The notes below the pieces were generated by a model. That model saw only the letters and a list, made by a program, of their open reading frames with translations, ran no database searches and was not told the origin of the DNA. 64,000 nt of DNA from Methanobacteriota archaeon (GTDB lineage Archaea; Thermoplasmatota; E2; DHVEG-1). Positions 21,237-30,215 of the stretch are shown here, piece by piece (position 1 is the first letter of the stretch; every line of letters begins with the position of its first letter). The translations under genes were made by a program, and so were the position numbers. Location of the stretch: contig CAIRCU010000009.1 of the NCBI GenBank assembly GCA_903877165.1, positions 57,708 to 121,707 on the forward strand, given 5' to 3'.

Positions 21237-22244
21237 ATGATTCGCGAATACCTCAAACTAGCCCGGTCATTCAACATCGTGTTCACCGGCGTCGCCCCAA
21301 TCATGGGTGCGATTGCCATGGGCGAGTTCAACGTCGGCATGCTGTTCCTGCTCTTCATCGTTGGCTTCTGGGGGCATACGTTTGGGTTCGTGTACAACGA
21401 CATCCGTGACTTCACCATCGACAAGTCCTCCAAGGAGATCGGCGACCGGCCGCTCGTCAGCGGCACAATCAGCATCGGGCAGGCGTGGGTGTTCGCCGTG
21501 CTCGCCGTCATCTCCGCTTTTATCGTCTCGCTCATCATCGGCGTCCTCACCCACCAGTTCTACCCCATTATCATCCTTGCCATCGCCGCCGGGTTCATCG
21601 TCCTGTACGACCTAATCGGCAAGAAATACCCGTACATGGATGTGCTCGTGTCACTGGGCGTCTTCTTTCTCATCCTGTACGGGGCAAGCACGACCGTATC
21701 GAGTCTTACGCTCATCACGCCGCTGGCGTGGATCGTCTGCGCCTTGGGCGGAATCCAGGTGTTCTTCATGCAGATTGCCGGTGGCATCAAAGATATTGAG
21801 AACGATACGCTTCGCGGGGTCCGGACCATGGCGGTGCGCCTAGGCGTGCGCGTCACGGACGGCCGCCTGCACGTGCCTTCATCCTTTCAGGTGATTGCGT
21901 ACGGCATCCAAGTCCTCGATATCCTCGTCGTGTTCCTGCCGTTTTTCCTCGTCTGGAATACCAGGGGCCTGACGCCGTGGGAGATTGGGCAGTGGATCGT
22001 GCTGTTCTGTCTCGGCGTCGTGATGCTGCTGCTGTCGCATCGGCTGCTGTCCATGCCTATGTTTAATCGTGGGCAGGCGCGGATGCTCATCGGCAGTTAC
22101 TACATGGTGAACTTCGCGATGGTGCCGATCATGCTGATGAGCCTGAACCTCGCCATATGGGTGTTGGTGTTTATCCCCGGGATTGGGTTCCTGTTGTCGA
22201 ACCTCATGCTGCATGGGACGCTGATGCAGCCGAAGACCATGTAG
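21237..22244 (+). CDS. UbiA-family prenyltransferase
   Basis: A 335-residue integral membrane enzyme that transfers an isoprenyl chain to a membrane acceptor. The first aspartate motif NDIRDFTIDKSSKEIGDRPL and the second KDIENDTLRGVRTMA are intact, with about eight helices. The ORF extends upstream to 21141, but a TATA box (GTTTATTTATTGG) at about 21200 lies inside that extension. The start is therefore placed at ATG 21237 (MIREYLKLARSFN), which fits family N-termini and a leaderless transcript. Substrate could be an archaeal lipid or quinone precursor; the sequence does not decide. Confidence 0.88.
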   Translation: MIREYLKLARSFNIVFTGVAPIMGAIAMGEFNVGMLFLLFIVGFWGHTFGFVYNDIRDFTIDKSSKEIGDRPLVSGTISIGQAWVFAVLAVISAFIVSLIIGVLTHQFYPIIILAIAAGFIVLYDLIGKKYPYMDVLVSLGVFFLILYGASTTVSSLTLITPLAWIVCALGGIQVFFMQIAGGIKDIENDTLRGVRTMAVRLGVRVTDGRLHVPSSFQVIAYGIQVLDILVVFLPFFLVWNTRGLTPWEIGQWIVLFCLGVVMLLLSHRLLSMPMFNRGQARMLIGSYYMVNFAMVPIMLMSLNLAIWVLVFIPGIGFLLSNLMLHGTLMQPKTM

Positions 22245-22460
22245 AAACACTTCCAAGAACGCAATATATCTGCATTTTTTCGCCGCTCTCTGTGCTGTCG
22301 ATATCCTCCCTGACAGGATAACAAACTATTTTTATCATTGGGGATAAAAGATATAAGAATAATTTTGGTACATCTTTACCAATAAATCAGGAGGGAATTC
22401 ATTCTAATAAAAGTTTAAATAGACAGGGGGTCTTTACTTACATATCGGGGAAGGAAACAG

Positions 22461-24107
22461 ATGAAGAAATGTCTGGCTGTTGGAATCATCCTCTTGTTCA
22501 TTGGTTCAATAGTTCCTCCTCTATTCAGCCAAGCATCGCCTTCCATGCAAAGAAATGAAACCGATACAATGGCCAGTGAATTATACATAACCGATTGGCA
22601 TGTTAGCCACGGCAACTTAACATCAGCCGTTCTTAAATCATACCCTGGGTCAAGTGGAAGGTCATTGGTAAATAATTTGCCTACTGAAACGACCTTGTTC
22701 TCAGGAGGACCGATGGATTCCCCATGGCCAATGCTCAGCCATGATAGCGTTCATTCCGGCAGAAGCCAATATAGTACGGAAAACAATCCTGGGACAGAAC
22801 TGTGGCAGATTCACGGAGAATCCGCAGGGGAAGTGTGGAGTTCAGCAGTCATCGATAAGAACGGGACAATTTATTTTGGCACACTCGGTTCCGATTCAGG
22901 TCTGTACGCCATGAATCCTAACGGGACAGTAAAATGGAAATATCGTGCCTCTGCTTTAATCTGGTCCACACCCGCTATAGCAGAGGATGGAACGATCTAT
23001 TTTGGAACATGGGGTTCTTCGCGTGATTCGTCTTTCCTTGCTTTATACCCGAATGGGAAATTGAAATGGTCGTATGCATCCGCGAACTCGAACTCCCCAA
23101 ATATCGGAGTGGATGGCACCATCTACTATGGTGGGGATAATGGGTTCATCTATGCGTTGAATCCTAATGGAACCACAAAATGGTATTATCATACCGGCTA
23201 CGACGTCATGGGCTGCCCAGCGATAGGTAGTGACGGCACCATCTACGTCGGCTCCGGTGATTGCTATCTGTATGCGATGTATCCGAATGGTACGCTTCGC
23301 TGGCGTTTCCTCACGGGTAGCTACATCAAGGGATCCGCATCCATAGCCCCCGACGGCACGATCTATGTGCCAAGCTTCGACGACTACCTTTACGCCCTCA
23401 ATCCAGATGGGACATTGCGATGGAAGGCATATACCGGTGCCAGTATCGCGGGTGCCGGGGTCGCCCTGGGCGCTGATGGCACGATCTACATCGGCACCGA
23501 GCAGCTCCGGGCATTCTACCCCAATGGTACTTTGAAGTGGTGCACCGACGTGCAAGGCTCAGTCTACGCTACCGTTCCTGCGGTCTCCGCGGATGGCACC
23601 ATCTATGTCGACGCTGATGGCGCCCTTGTGGCCGTCAATCCAGACGGGACGGTGAAATGGCGCTCCACGATCTCTAACGAGCAGAGTCATTCATCACCCT
23701 GCATAGGTCCAAACGACCGAGTCTACGTCGGCTCTCGCTATCGAGACTATGGGTATCTCCATGCGTTTGGGCCCGGTGTGCCGAAGAAAATCGAGGTCCT
23801 TGAGCCAATACAAGGACATCTTTACTTCTTCAACCATAATCTCGGGCGGACACTACGCAATAAAACCATCGTCATTGGTTCGGTAACAATTAAAGTAAAG
23901 GTCTATAGCCCTGAAGATTTAATCAAAGTCTCCTTCTCCACCGATTACTTCCTTGTTTCCGTTACAAGTCCACCGTACGAATGGACAATGAACCAAAGCT
24001 ACGGAACCAAACTATTGCTGAAAGACACCATCGCCGCCGTCGCGTACTACAAAGGCGGCTGCTCCTGGACCGAGGCCATACCCATGGTCTACTTCCATTT
24101 GTTCTAA
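22461..24107 (+). CDS. Secreted PQQ-type beta-propeller protein
   Basis: A 548-residue exported protein. The signal peptide MKKCLAVGIILLFIGSIVPP is nearly shared with the 11172 gene. The body is about ten repeats of the kind DGTIYFGT..YALNPNGTLKW, giving an outer-membrane-assembly-like or PQQ-type propeller without known enzyme residues. A C-terminal domain from about residue 450 (IEVLEPIQGHLYFFN) looks like an immunoglobulin-type module. Promoter: AGTTTAAATAG about 45 bases upstream and GGGGAAGGAAAC before the ATG. The upstream part of the gene and flanks are AT-rich, the repeat core is not, suggesting mosaic origin. Confidence 0.88.
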   Translation: MKKCLAVGIILLFIGSIVPPLFSQASPSMQRNETDTMASELYITDWHVSHGNLTSAVLKSYPGSSGRSLVNNLPTETTLFSGGPMDSPWPMLSHDSVHSGRSQYSTENNPGTELWQIHGESAGEVWSSAVIDKNGTIYFGTLGSDSGLYAMNPNGTVKWKYRASALIWSTPAIAEDGTIYFGTWGSSRDSSFLALYPNGKLKWSYASANSNSPNIGVDGTIYYGGDNGFIYALNPNGTTKWYYHTGYDVMGCPAIGSDGTIYVGSGDCYLYAMYPNGTLRWRFLTGSYIKGSASIAPDGTIYVPSFDDYLYALNPDGTLRWKAYTGASIAGAGVALGADGTIYIGTEQLRAFYPNGTLKWCTDVQGSVYATVPAVSADGTIYVDADGALVAVNPDGTVKWRSTISNEQSHSSPCIGPNDRVYVGSRYRDYGYLHAFGPGVPKKIEVLEPIQGHLYFFNHNLGRTLRNKTIVIGSVTIKVKVYSPEDLIKVSFSTDYFLVSVTSPPYEWTMNQSYGTKLLLKDTIAAVAYYKGGCSWTEAIPMVYFHLF

Positions 24108-24303
24108 GAGAAACCAGTGTAACCGGAGATCTCGGTGAAGACGGATAAAAAGGTCTTCAATAGAGCCTAGAGAACCGCATCGAAGCGAAAGGATGTATCC
24201 AAATCAATCAGAATAGCGTTTAATGCCTTGAAGAATCGCAATTCGATCACTTTTTTTCTCCATACCATTTCAAAGATGAAAAGAGTTGAGCTTCGAACTG
24301 GAG
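24104..24303 (-). pseudogene. Degraded coding remnant of unknown family
   Basis: On the minus strand a protein-like stretch can be read with one frame change and one internal stop: FEAQLFSSLKWYGEKK, then VIELRFFKALNAILIDLDTS and FRFDAVL, a TAG, then ALLKTFLSVFTEISGYTGFS and stop. Codon choice and amino-acid composition look like real coding sequence, but no intact ORF exists. I do not recognise the family; a transposase or other accessory protein tail is possible. It overlaps the last 4 bases of the PQQ gene. Confidence 0.35.
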
Positions 24304-24589
24304 TCCCCTTCCGTGCACTTTTTTTTTACCACTTTACTTACCTAAAATAATGCCAACCATCGCAAACAGAAGGGAGCAACAACTAATCCTCACAACCAAT
24401 ACCGATTGATTGGCTTCGACCAGATGGGGAATTTATAATCATTGGGCAGATTCAGGCTAAAACTATTTATATGGTGAGCCCGCATGAGGGTTACGAAAAC
24501 ACGGTTTAAACAGCACGATAGCCCAGACCTTTCCATACCCAGAGGAGTGAAGCCTTATAGGGGAGAATGACGCGCCAGTAAAACTTACG
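24304..24589. promoter_or_regulatory. AT-rich intergenic region with promoter of the UbiA gene
   Basis: Together with the remnant this makes a 480-base gap. It holds a T9 tract (24311-24319), a TATA-like AACTATTTATATGG near 24468 and a second, GCCTTATAGGGG, near 24555 that is about 30 bases before the UbiA ATG. No RNA gene fold was recognised. Confidence 0.45.
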
Positions 24590-25540
24590 ATGAAACAGCC
24601 GTACGGAAAAACACGATTCCTCTCCAGAAAATTCCGGGCGTACCTCGACCTGCTCCGACCCTTCACCCTGCTCGCACCCTTTTTCGTCTCTATGTTCATC
24701 ATGTTCGCCAGCTTCGTCTCCACCTATCAGTTCAAAAACTACCCGTCGAACTGGTGGATCACGATCGGCCAGGCGAGCCTGACGCTTGCATTCCTCAACG
24801 GCGCCAGCAACGCACTCAATCAATCCACGGACGTCGAGTCCGACAAGATCTCCAAGCCGTACCGACCCATCCCCAGAGGACTCGTGGAAAAGGAAGAAGC
24901 CCAGAGCATCGCGTACCTCCTGTACCTCTTCGCACTCCTACGAGCGGTCACGATTAACCTGTGGTTCGGCGTCTTCGTCTTCCTCATCATGATGTTCACG
25001 GTCGTCTACAGCCTCCCGCCACGGATGAAACGCTTCCTGTTCATCAACCAAGTCTGGGTCGCCATACCACGAGGCCTCTTCGCGATCCTCGCCTCCTGGA
25101 GCGTCTTCGGCAACCCCTTCCAGCCCGTCCCCCTGCTCATCGGCGGCATCGCCATGGTCTACTTCATGGGCGCCATGACCACCAAGGACATCGTCGACTG
25201 CGAGGCGGACCGCAAAACCGGCACCCGGACCCTCATCAACACCTTCGGCCTCAAGAAAGCCGCGTACATCAGCCTCCCGTTCCTCATCCTCCCGTTCGCC
25301 ACCATCCCCGTGTTCATCCACTTCGACATCCTCAAACCCTACTTCCTCCCCCTCATCATCTTCATGATCCCCGCGTTCTTCGTCTTCTACCTCATGCTCA
25401 AGCAGCACGAGAACCAGACCATGGAGAACGTCTCCGCCTGGTCCCTGATGTACCTCACCTATCTCTTCTACGCGATCAGCTTCACCACACTCATTATTCT
25501 TGGGGAAATGGGCTACATCCCCTTCTTCCCCCACATCTAA
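24590..25540 (+). CDS. UbiA-family prenyltransferase (paralogue 1)
   Basis: A 316-residue membrane enzyme. First motif NALNQSTDVESDKISKPYRP (an NxxxDxxxD variant) and second motif TKDIVDCEADRKTGTRTL are intact. The N-terminus FRAYLDLLRPFTLLAPFFVS and the segment PPRMKRFLFINQVWVAIPRG are closely matched in the minus-strand UbiA at 28730, so the two are paralogues. The 1055-residue surface protein lies between them. The acceptor lipid is unknown. A TATA box lies about 30 bases upstream. Confidence 0.88.
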   Translation: MKQPYGKTRFLSRKFRAYLDLLRPFTLLAPFFVSMFIMFASFVSTYQFKNYPSNWWITIGQASLTLAFLNGASNALNQSTDVESDKISKPYRPIPRGLVEKEEAQSIAYLLYLFALLRAVTINLWFGVFVFLIMMFTVVYSLPPRMKRFLFINQVWVAIPRGLFAILASWSVFGNPFQPVPLLIGGIAMVYFMGAMTTKDIVDCEADRKTGTRTLINTFGLKKAAYISLPFLILPFATIPVFIHFDILKPYFLPLIIFMIPAFFVFYLMLKQHENQTMENVSAWSLMYLTYLFYAISFTTLIILGEMGYIPFFPHI

Positions 25541-25614
25541 CCCCACATCATTCAGACGTGCACAAGATCAGTCAATCAGGCCACGGCATCGGATGCTGCC
25601 GTCCGAGGACCGGC

Positions 25615-28600
25615 ATGAAGCATACCGCACTCGCCATCATTCTCATCCTGGGGCTGCTGCTGCCCTGTGTCGCAGTCCACTCCAGAGCAGCGGACGACAC
25701 CCTTCCAGCCTGGAACAAAAACTTCCCAAAAAGCCAAGAAATACTAGTCCCGATTGACACGAGCCTGACCCGCGCGAAAGGCCAACCCATCGACCTGCCT
25801 GTCGCCTTCCATAGCCCCTGCTGGACCAAGGACCCGCTCGCGACCTCCATCCGGATCGCCTGCTGGAACGGCACCGGCTACAGCGAGCTGCCGTCCCAGA
25901 TCTACAACCTCGTCGCCAACGACAGCACCCACATCAGATCCTGCAACGTCGTCTTCCTCGTCCCACCGTCAGCCAACGGCCTGGAGCGCTACTTCCTGTT
26001 CTACAGCCCGAACCAGACCCAGCCCACCACCTACCCTGACCACCTCCAAATCGTGGACCAGACCTACCAGTTCTCCCCCATCAAAGAGATCAGCGCCCAA
26101 GCCCAGTTCTACGGCATCATCGAGGACAACTACGACGTCTTCGGCATCGGACAGGAAGGCAAGATCCTCGACAGGGCCTGCGCCCAGGTCGTCGTCAAAC
26201 AGCCCAAGCACACCACCCACTTCGACGCCCTCAACGCAGACCAGTTCGTCAGCTTCGCGTTCTCCTACTATTACGGCTCAGACGAAAAAGACGAAAGCTC
26301 CTCAGACCAAGTCTTCATCGACAAAAAAATCCTCGTGGACGGCACCCTCATGGTCAGCGTCCTGATCACCAGCCAATCCAACCTCGGCGACATCCGCACC
26401 ACCAACGAATACCGCTACTACTACACACCCGGCGACGACAAACACCTTTACGTCCACGCCTCCCACCAGATGCTCAAGGCCGCCACCGTCACAGGCATGG
26501 ATAACATCGACGGCCGCTTCGGCTCCATCATCAGCGTCCAAGCACGCAGCAGCACCATCGACAGCCTCAACATGGGCATCATCTCCCCGCTCCTCGACTT
26601 CAACAGCACCACCCTGCCCATCGAAGAATACCAGATGGACCAGAACCCGGAGACCACGGACCGCGAATGGATCATCCCATACCAGGACAACGCAGACCTC
26701 GGACCACAGGCCTGGATCTCCTACGGTAACGGACCCGTAGGCCGCGCGAACGCCGTCATCTTCGCCGGCAACACCGGCCTCATCAAAACAGGCAGCGGCG
26801 AACAGGACGGCATCTCCCTCAAAGTCTGCGAAAAACAGTACTTCAACTTCCTCGGCACCCAAGTCGACTACGCCTCCCTCAACTTCGGCCGAAACTCGTA
26901 CGACCCCGCCACCGGCCATGACACCAGCATCCCCGCCAACCTCCTCGTCCAATTCGACGCCGAAACCTTCTACTCCGAGACCGGCGGCTACCTCGCCACC
27001 CAGCAGGAAGCCAGCCTCTTCCAAGCCCTCATCCACAGACACATCCAGCCACCCACCCCACCGCAGAACGCCACCCACTTCAACCTCACGGTCAACGCCT
27101 CCTTTGGCGGCACCTTCCTCGCCTTCCCATGGCTCGGCCAACACACGGGCAGCTCCTTCCCCGCCGTCACCATGGACCTCTTCCGCAACGGCACCTACCT
27201 CTCCACCCAGCAGGCGAACCGCTCCCTCCTCACCAACGCCACCGCTCGCTTCACCAACATCACCACCGGACGGTACCTCATCAGAGTCTCCCTCAACGTC
27301 GCCAACTCCCGCTACGTCATCGGCGCCAGCATCCTCACCCTCAACAGAACCACCACCACCCAGATCATCTGCACCTGGGAACGAGCGGTCAAAATCACGG
27401 TGCTGAACCAAAACAACCGCGGCATCCCCCAAGTCACCATCCGCCTCCAGAACAAAGACGGGGTCGTCTTCGACCATAACATCACGGACGCCACCGGCAT
27501 CCTCACCCTACGAGCCCCATACAACGCCAACGACTCCTACACCGTCGCCGCCCTCTACAAGGAGCGACCCATCTACACCGCAAGCCTCCCAGTCACCATC
27601 CAATACGCGACCGCCAGCATCACCCTCCCGCTGTACAACCTCTCCATCAAAGTCGTGGACGCACTCAACCTCCTCCCCGCCGTCAACATCACCCCGCTCC
27701 TCAGCATCACCACCGGAAACCAGACCACAGACATCACCCCAGACTCCACCGACGGCACCTACTACCACTTCACCAACCTCCTCGCCGACAACTACACCGC
27801 CGAAGTCCCCTACCGTAGCCACCTCGACAGCCTCCCCGTCCGCATCCCACGAGACGGCCCCGCCATCCAACTCCAATTCACCCAGACCTACCCGGTCTCA
27901 CTCGACATCTACGACCAACGCGGCAACCCCATCGGCACCTCAAGCATCCTCCTCAAAGTCCTCAGAGACGACACACAGGTCTACAGCTCCCTTAAACACA
28001 CCTTCTTCCTACCCCCCGCACACTACCAGATCCTCCTCTACGACCAAGAGAAACTGGTCGCAACGAAAACCATTGACCTCACCAACGAACACCACACCGC
28101 CATCGTCACCTCCCTCGACCCACCACTCCCACCCTACATCATCGCCGTCAGCGTCACTATCTTCCTCCTCGTCGCACTCCTCACCGTCCTGCGGAAAACC
28201 CGCCTGCGCACCCTCTGCCTCGCCGCCACATTCTGCCTCGCGCTGCTCGCCATCATCACGCCATGGTGGGAACTCACGGGCACCAGTACAACGCCGTCCA
28301 TCAGCCGGCACATCGCCATGTACATCCAACCCGGCACCCTCGTAGAAACCATCACAAACCAGACTGCTACTCAGCGGACAATCTCCGAAATGCCCGCACA
28401 GTTCACCACGTTCCTCAACCTCGTCATCATCGCCCTCACCCTCACCTGCATCCTTGCGGCCATCACCGCCGTTATCTCGCTTTCTAAAAAACTTCGCGTC
28501 AGCATGGTTGCGCAGGTCATCCTCATTATCCTGCTTGCCGGCACCACTATCCTGTACGTCTACGGAACCTCGATCCTCACCGAAATCGGCATCGGATCAC

Positions 28601-28782
28601 TCCAAGGCTCAGGACCACTCCCTGTGATAATCAACGACGTTGATTACACCATAACATCGACCTGGGGACTCAGTAGCGGATACTACCTCATCATCCTCTC
28701 GATCCTGACGGCCGCGGCTGGCTTCGTCCTTACACTGCTTGACTGGCGAAAGACGAAACAATCGTCAAACACGCAAAGCTGA
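25615..28782 (+). CDS. Large secreted and membrane-anchored protein with Ig-like and carboxypeptidase-regulatory-like repeats
   Basis: A 1055-residue protein starting at ATG 25615 with the signal peptide MKHTALAIILILGLLLPCVAV; the longer track ORF reads upstream in a wrong frame context. Residues about 35-470 form a globular extracellular region (VPIDTSLTRAKGQPIDLPVA, RYFLFYSPNQTQP) without a family I can name. Residues about 480-850 hold beta-sandwich repeats such as AVKITVLNQNNRGIPQVTIR and YNLSIKVVDALNLLPAVNIT, like carboxypeptidase-regulatory folds. The last 200 residues contain about five membrane helices. N-x-S/T sequons are frequent. The 3' end overlaps the convergent UbiA gene by 53 bases. 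Confidence 0.8.
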   Translation: MKHTALAIILILGLLLPCVAVHSRAADDTLPAWNKNFPKSQEILVPIDTSLTRAKGQPIDLPVAFHSPCWTKDPLATSIRIACWNGTGYSELPSQIYNLVANDSTHIRSCNVVFLVPPSANGLERYFLFYSPNQTQPTTYPDHLQIVDQTYQFSPIKEISAQAQFYGIIEDNYDVFGIGQEGKILDRACAQVVVKQPKHTTHFDALNADQFVSFAFSYYYGSDEKDESSSDQVFIDKKILVDGTLMVSVLITSQSNLGDIRTTNEYRYYYTPGDDKHLYVHASHQMLKAATVTGMDNIDGRFGSIISVQARSSTIDSLNMGIISPLLDFNSTTLPIEEYQMDQNPETTDREWIIPYQDNADLGPQAWISYGNGPVGRANAVIFAGNTGLIKTGSGEQDGISLKVCEKQYFNFLGTQVDYASLNFGRNSYDPATGHDTSIPANLLVQFDAETFYSETGGYLATQQEASLFQALIHRHIQPPTPPQNATHFNLTVNASFGGTFLAFPWLGQHTGSSFPAVTMDLFRNGTYLSTQQANRSLLTNATARFTNITTGRYLIRVSLNVANSRYVIGASILTLNRTTTTQIICTWERAVKITVLNQNNRGIPQVTIRLQNKDGVVFDHNITDATGILTLRAPYNANDSYTVAALYKERPIYTASLPVTIQYATASITLPLYNLSIKVVDALNLLPAVNITPLLSITTGNQTTDITPDSTDGTYYHFTNLLADNYTAEVPYRSHLDSLPVRIPRDGPAIQLQFTQTYPVSLDIYDQRGNPIGTSSILLKVLRDDTQVYSSLKHTFFLPPAHYQILLYDQEKLVATKTIDLTNEHHTAIVTSLDPPLPPYIIAVSVTIFLLVALLTVLRKTRLRTLCLAATFCLALLAIITPWWELTGTSTTPSISRHIAMYIQPGTLVETITNQTATQRTISEMPAQFTTFLNLVIIALTLTCILAAITAVISLSKKLRVSMVAQVILIILLAGTTILYVYGTSILTEIGIGSLQGSGPLPVIINDVDYTITSTWGLSSGYYLIILSILTAAAGFVLTLLDWRKTKQSSNTQS

Positions 28783-29635
28783 TCGTAAAAAAGAAATACG
28801 TCACATACATCGCCAGCCACGCGTTCGTATTTTCCCAGGACCGGCTCCGAGACCCACGCAGCAACAACACCCCTATAAGGACGCCGCACAGCATCAGCCC
28901 AGCCAACGCCATGAACACTCCTGGAAGGACTCCGAGGAGGACCAACGGAATCACCGCGGCGAACGAAGCCACCATAATTCCAGTGGACACCACCGCAGTC
29001 GTCTGTACTCCAACCACGTTACACAAGGTATGCGTCCCCACCGTCCGGTCCGCAGCTGCATCCAGTACATCTTTCGTCGCCGTCACACCGAACAAGAACG
29101 CAGAGGCGATACCCCCAATCGCCAGTGGCAGACTCTGGAAAGGATCAGCAAACACGCTCCAGGAGGCGAGAATTCCTAACATACCGCGAGGTAGGGCTAC
29201 CCACAATTGGTTGACCACAAGGAACCGCTTCATCCGCGGTCCTAACGAATACGTCACCGTGAACAATGTGATACCGATCACAAAACCAGCGAACAGAAAG
29301 TTGACGAGGAATGCGCAGCCGATTGCGACACCGTAGAGCAGCAACGCAATCCAATAGGCTTCTCGTACTGTGACCAGTCGCTGGGGCAGCGGCCGATACG
29401 GTTTTGACAGGCAGTCCTCCTGAAAATCAGCGGCCTGGTTCAACGCGTTCGATGCCCCGTTCAGCACCGCGAGGCACAAGCACGCAGGCACCATGGACCA
29501 GAATAACGAGAGTAACGGAAGGGAATGAGTCGAAGCATACACATAGCTAGCCGTCATAACGCTGAGGCTGACAATTAAGGGAGCAAGCAGAGTGAACGGC
29601 CGTAACAGAATCAAATAACGCCGAATCTTCCTCAT
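28730..29635 (-). CDS. UbiA-family prenyltransferase (paralogue 2)
   Basis: A 301-residue membrane enzyme, paralogous to the 24590 gene: RRYLILLRPFTLLAPLIVS, NALNQAADFQEDCLSKPYRP, GPRMKRFLVVNQLWVALPRG and TKDVLDAAADRTVGTHTL. Both catalytic Asp motifs are kept. A TATA box (CTTTATAAG) is about 30 bases before the ATG. The 3' end overlaps the end of the surface protein gene tail to tail. Together with the 21237 gene the window holds three UbiA enzymes. Confidence 0.88.
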   Translation of the reverse strand: MRKIRRYLILLRPFTLLAPLIVSLSVMTASYVYASTHSLPLLSLFWSMVPACLCLAVLNGASNALNQAADFQEDCLSKPYRPLPQRLVTVREAYWIALLLYGVAIGCAFLVNFLFAGFVIGITLFTVTYSLGPRMKRFLVVNQLWVALPRGMLGILASWSVFADPFQSLPLAIGGIASAFLFGVTATKDVLDAAADRTVGTHTLCNVVGVQTTAVVSTGIMVASFAAVIPLVLLGVLPGVFMALAGLMLCGVLIGVLLLRGSRSRSWENTNAWLAMYVTYFFFTISFACLTIVSSFASQAV

Positions 29636-29701
29636 CAGTACCCACGTTCAGTTCTTCAATCTTATAAAGCTATCTTGACAGCTGGTGTCCAAAAAACCGA
29701 T

Positions 29702-30196
29702 TTAGTGGGTCTTCAGCCGATCCTGCCCATGGACTTCACGGATGATAGTAGCGACGGGCGGCGGGACGAGCGACGCCCAGCGTCCGCCCGAGGCCAGACG
29801 CCGGCGGATCTCATGACCGGAGTACTGCTCGCGTTTATACATCGTGGTCCGTTTCACGGTGTACCCTTGTTCTGTGAACAGCCGGCAGGTTTCCGGATTG
29901 TTGGAGATCACGACGTCGAAGTCGTTAACGTAGCTGAGGACATGGTTCACCCAGCGGGATGGGTCATTGAGATCCGGGATGGCGACGACGCGGTAGTTCG
30001 CAATCCCCGCTGCAGTAAGCGACCGTGTGATCATCTCGCGGCGTTCCTCATACGAGAAAGGGTTGTCGGCGGTGTGGCTGTATTGCGAAGAGCCCACGCC
30101 GATGATAACATTAGTATACGTTTTACAAAGAGTCTGGATGATATGGAGGTGGCCGTAGTGGAATGGCTGGAACCGGCCGATGAGGAGCGCGTTCAT
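29702..30196 (-). CDS. nadM: Nicotinamide-nucleotide adenylyltransferase, archaeal type
   Basis: Makes NAD from NMN and ATP. The start is placed at ATG 30196 (MNALLIGRFQPFHYGHLHII), with AGGGATGG just upstream; the ORF-track start at 30286 lies inside lonB. The nucleotidyltransferase HxGH motif is HYGH. YSHTADNPFSYEERREMI and the C-terminal YSGHEIRRRLASG (ISxxxxR-like) are typical. Length 164 is normal. It begins 19 bases after the lonB stop, so it is likely co-transcribed with it. Confidence 0.93.
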   Translation of the reverse strand: MNALLIGRFQPFHYGHLHIIQTLCKTYTNVIIGVGSSQYSHTADNPFSYEERREMITRSLTAAGIANYRVVAIPDLNDPSRWVNHVLSYVNDFDVVISNNPETCRLFTEQGYTVKRTTMYKREQYSGHEIRRRLASGGRWASLVPPPVATIIREVHGQDRLKTH

Positions 30197-30215
30197 AACC
30201 ATCCCTGTGTCCTGG

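Noticed and set aside
22900-23800. Regular repeats in the PQQ gene considered as a DNA repeat array or CRISPR
   Set aside because: Repeats are imperfect at the DNA level, in frame and explained by the propeller blades DGTIY...NPNGT; there are no constant repeats with unique spacers.
24280-24330. GCTTCGAACTGGAGTCCCC as a tRNA T-arm
   Set aside because: It lacks the paired acceptor and anticodon arms around it and fits better as part of the degraded coding stretch.
26302-27477. 391-residue minus-strand ORF inside the 1055-residue surface protein gene
   Set aside because: Shadow of a strongly C-biased coding strand; composition is Val/Asp/Glu/Gly repeats with no fold motif.
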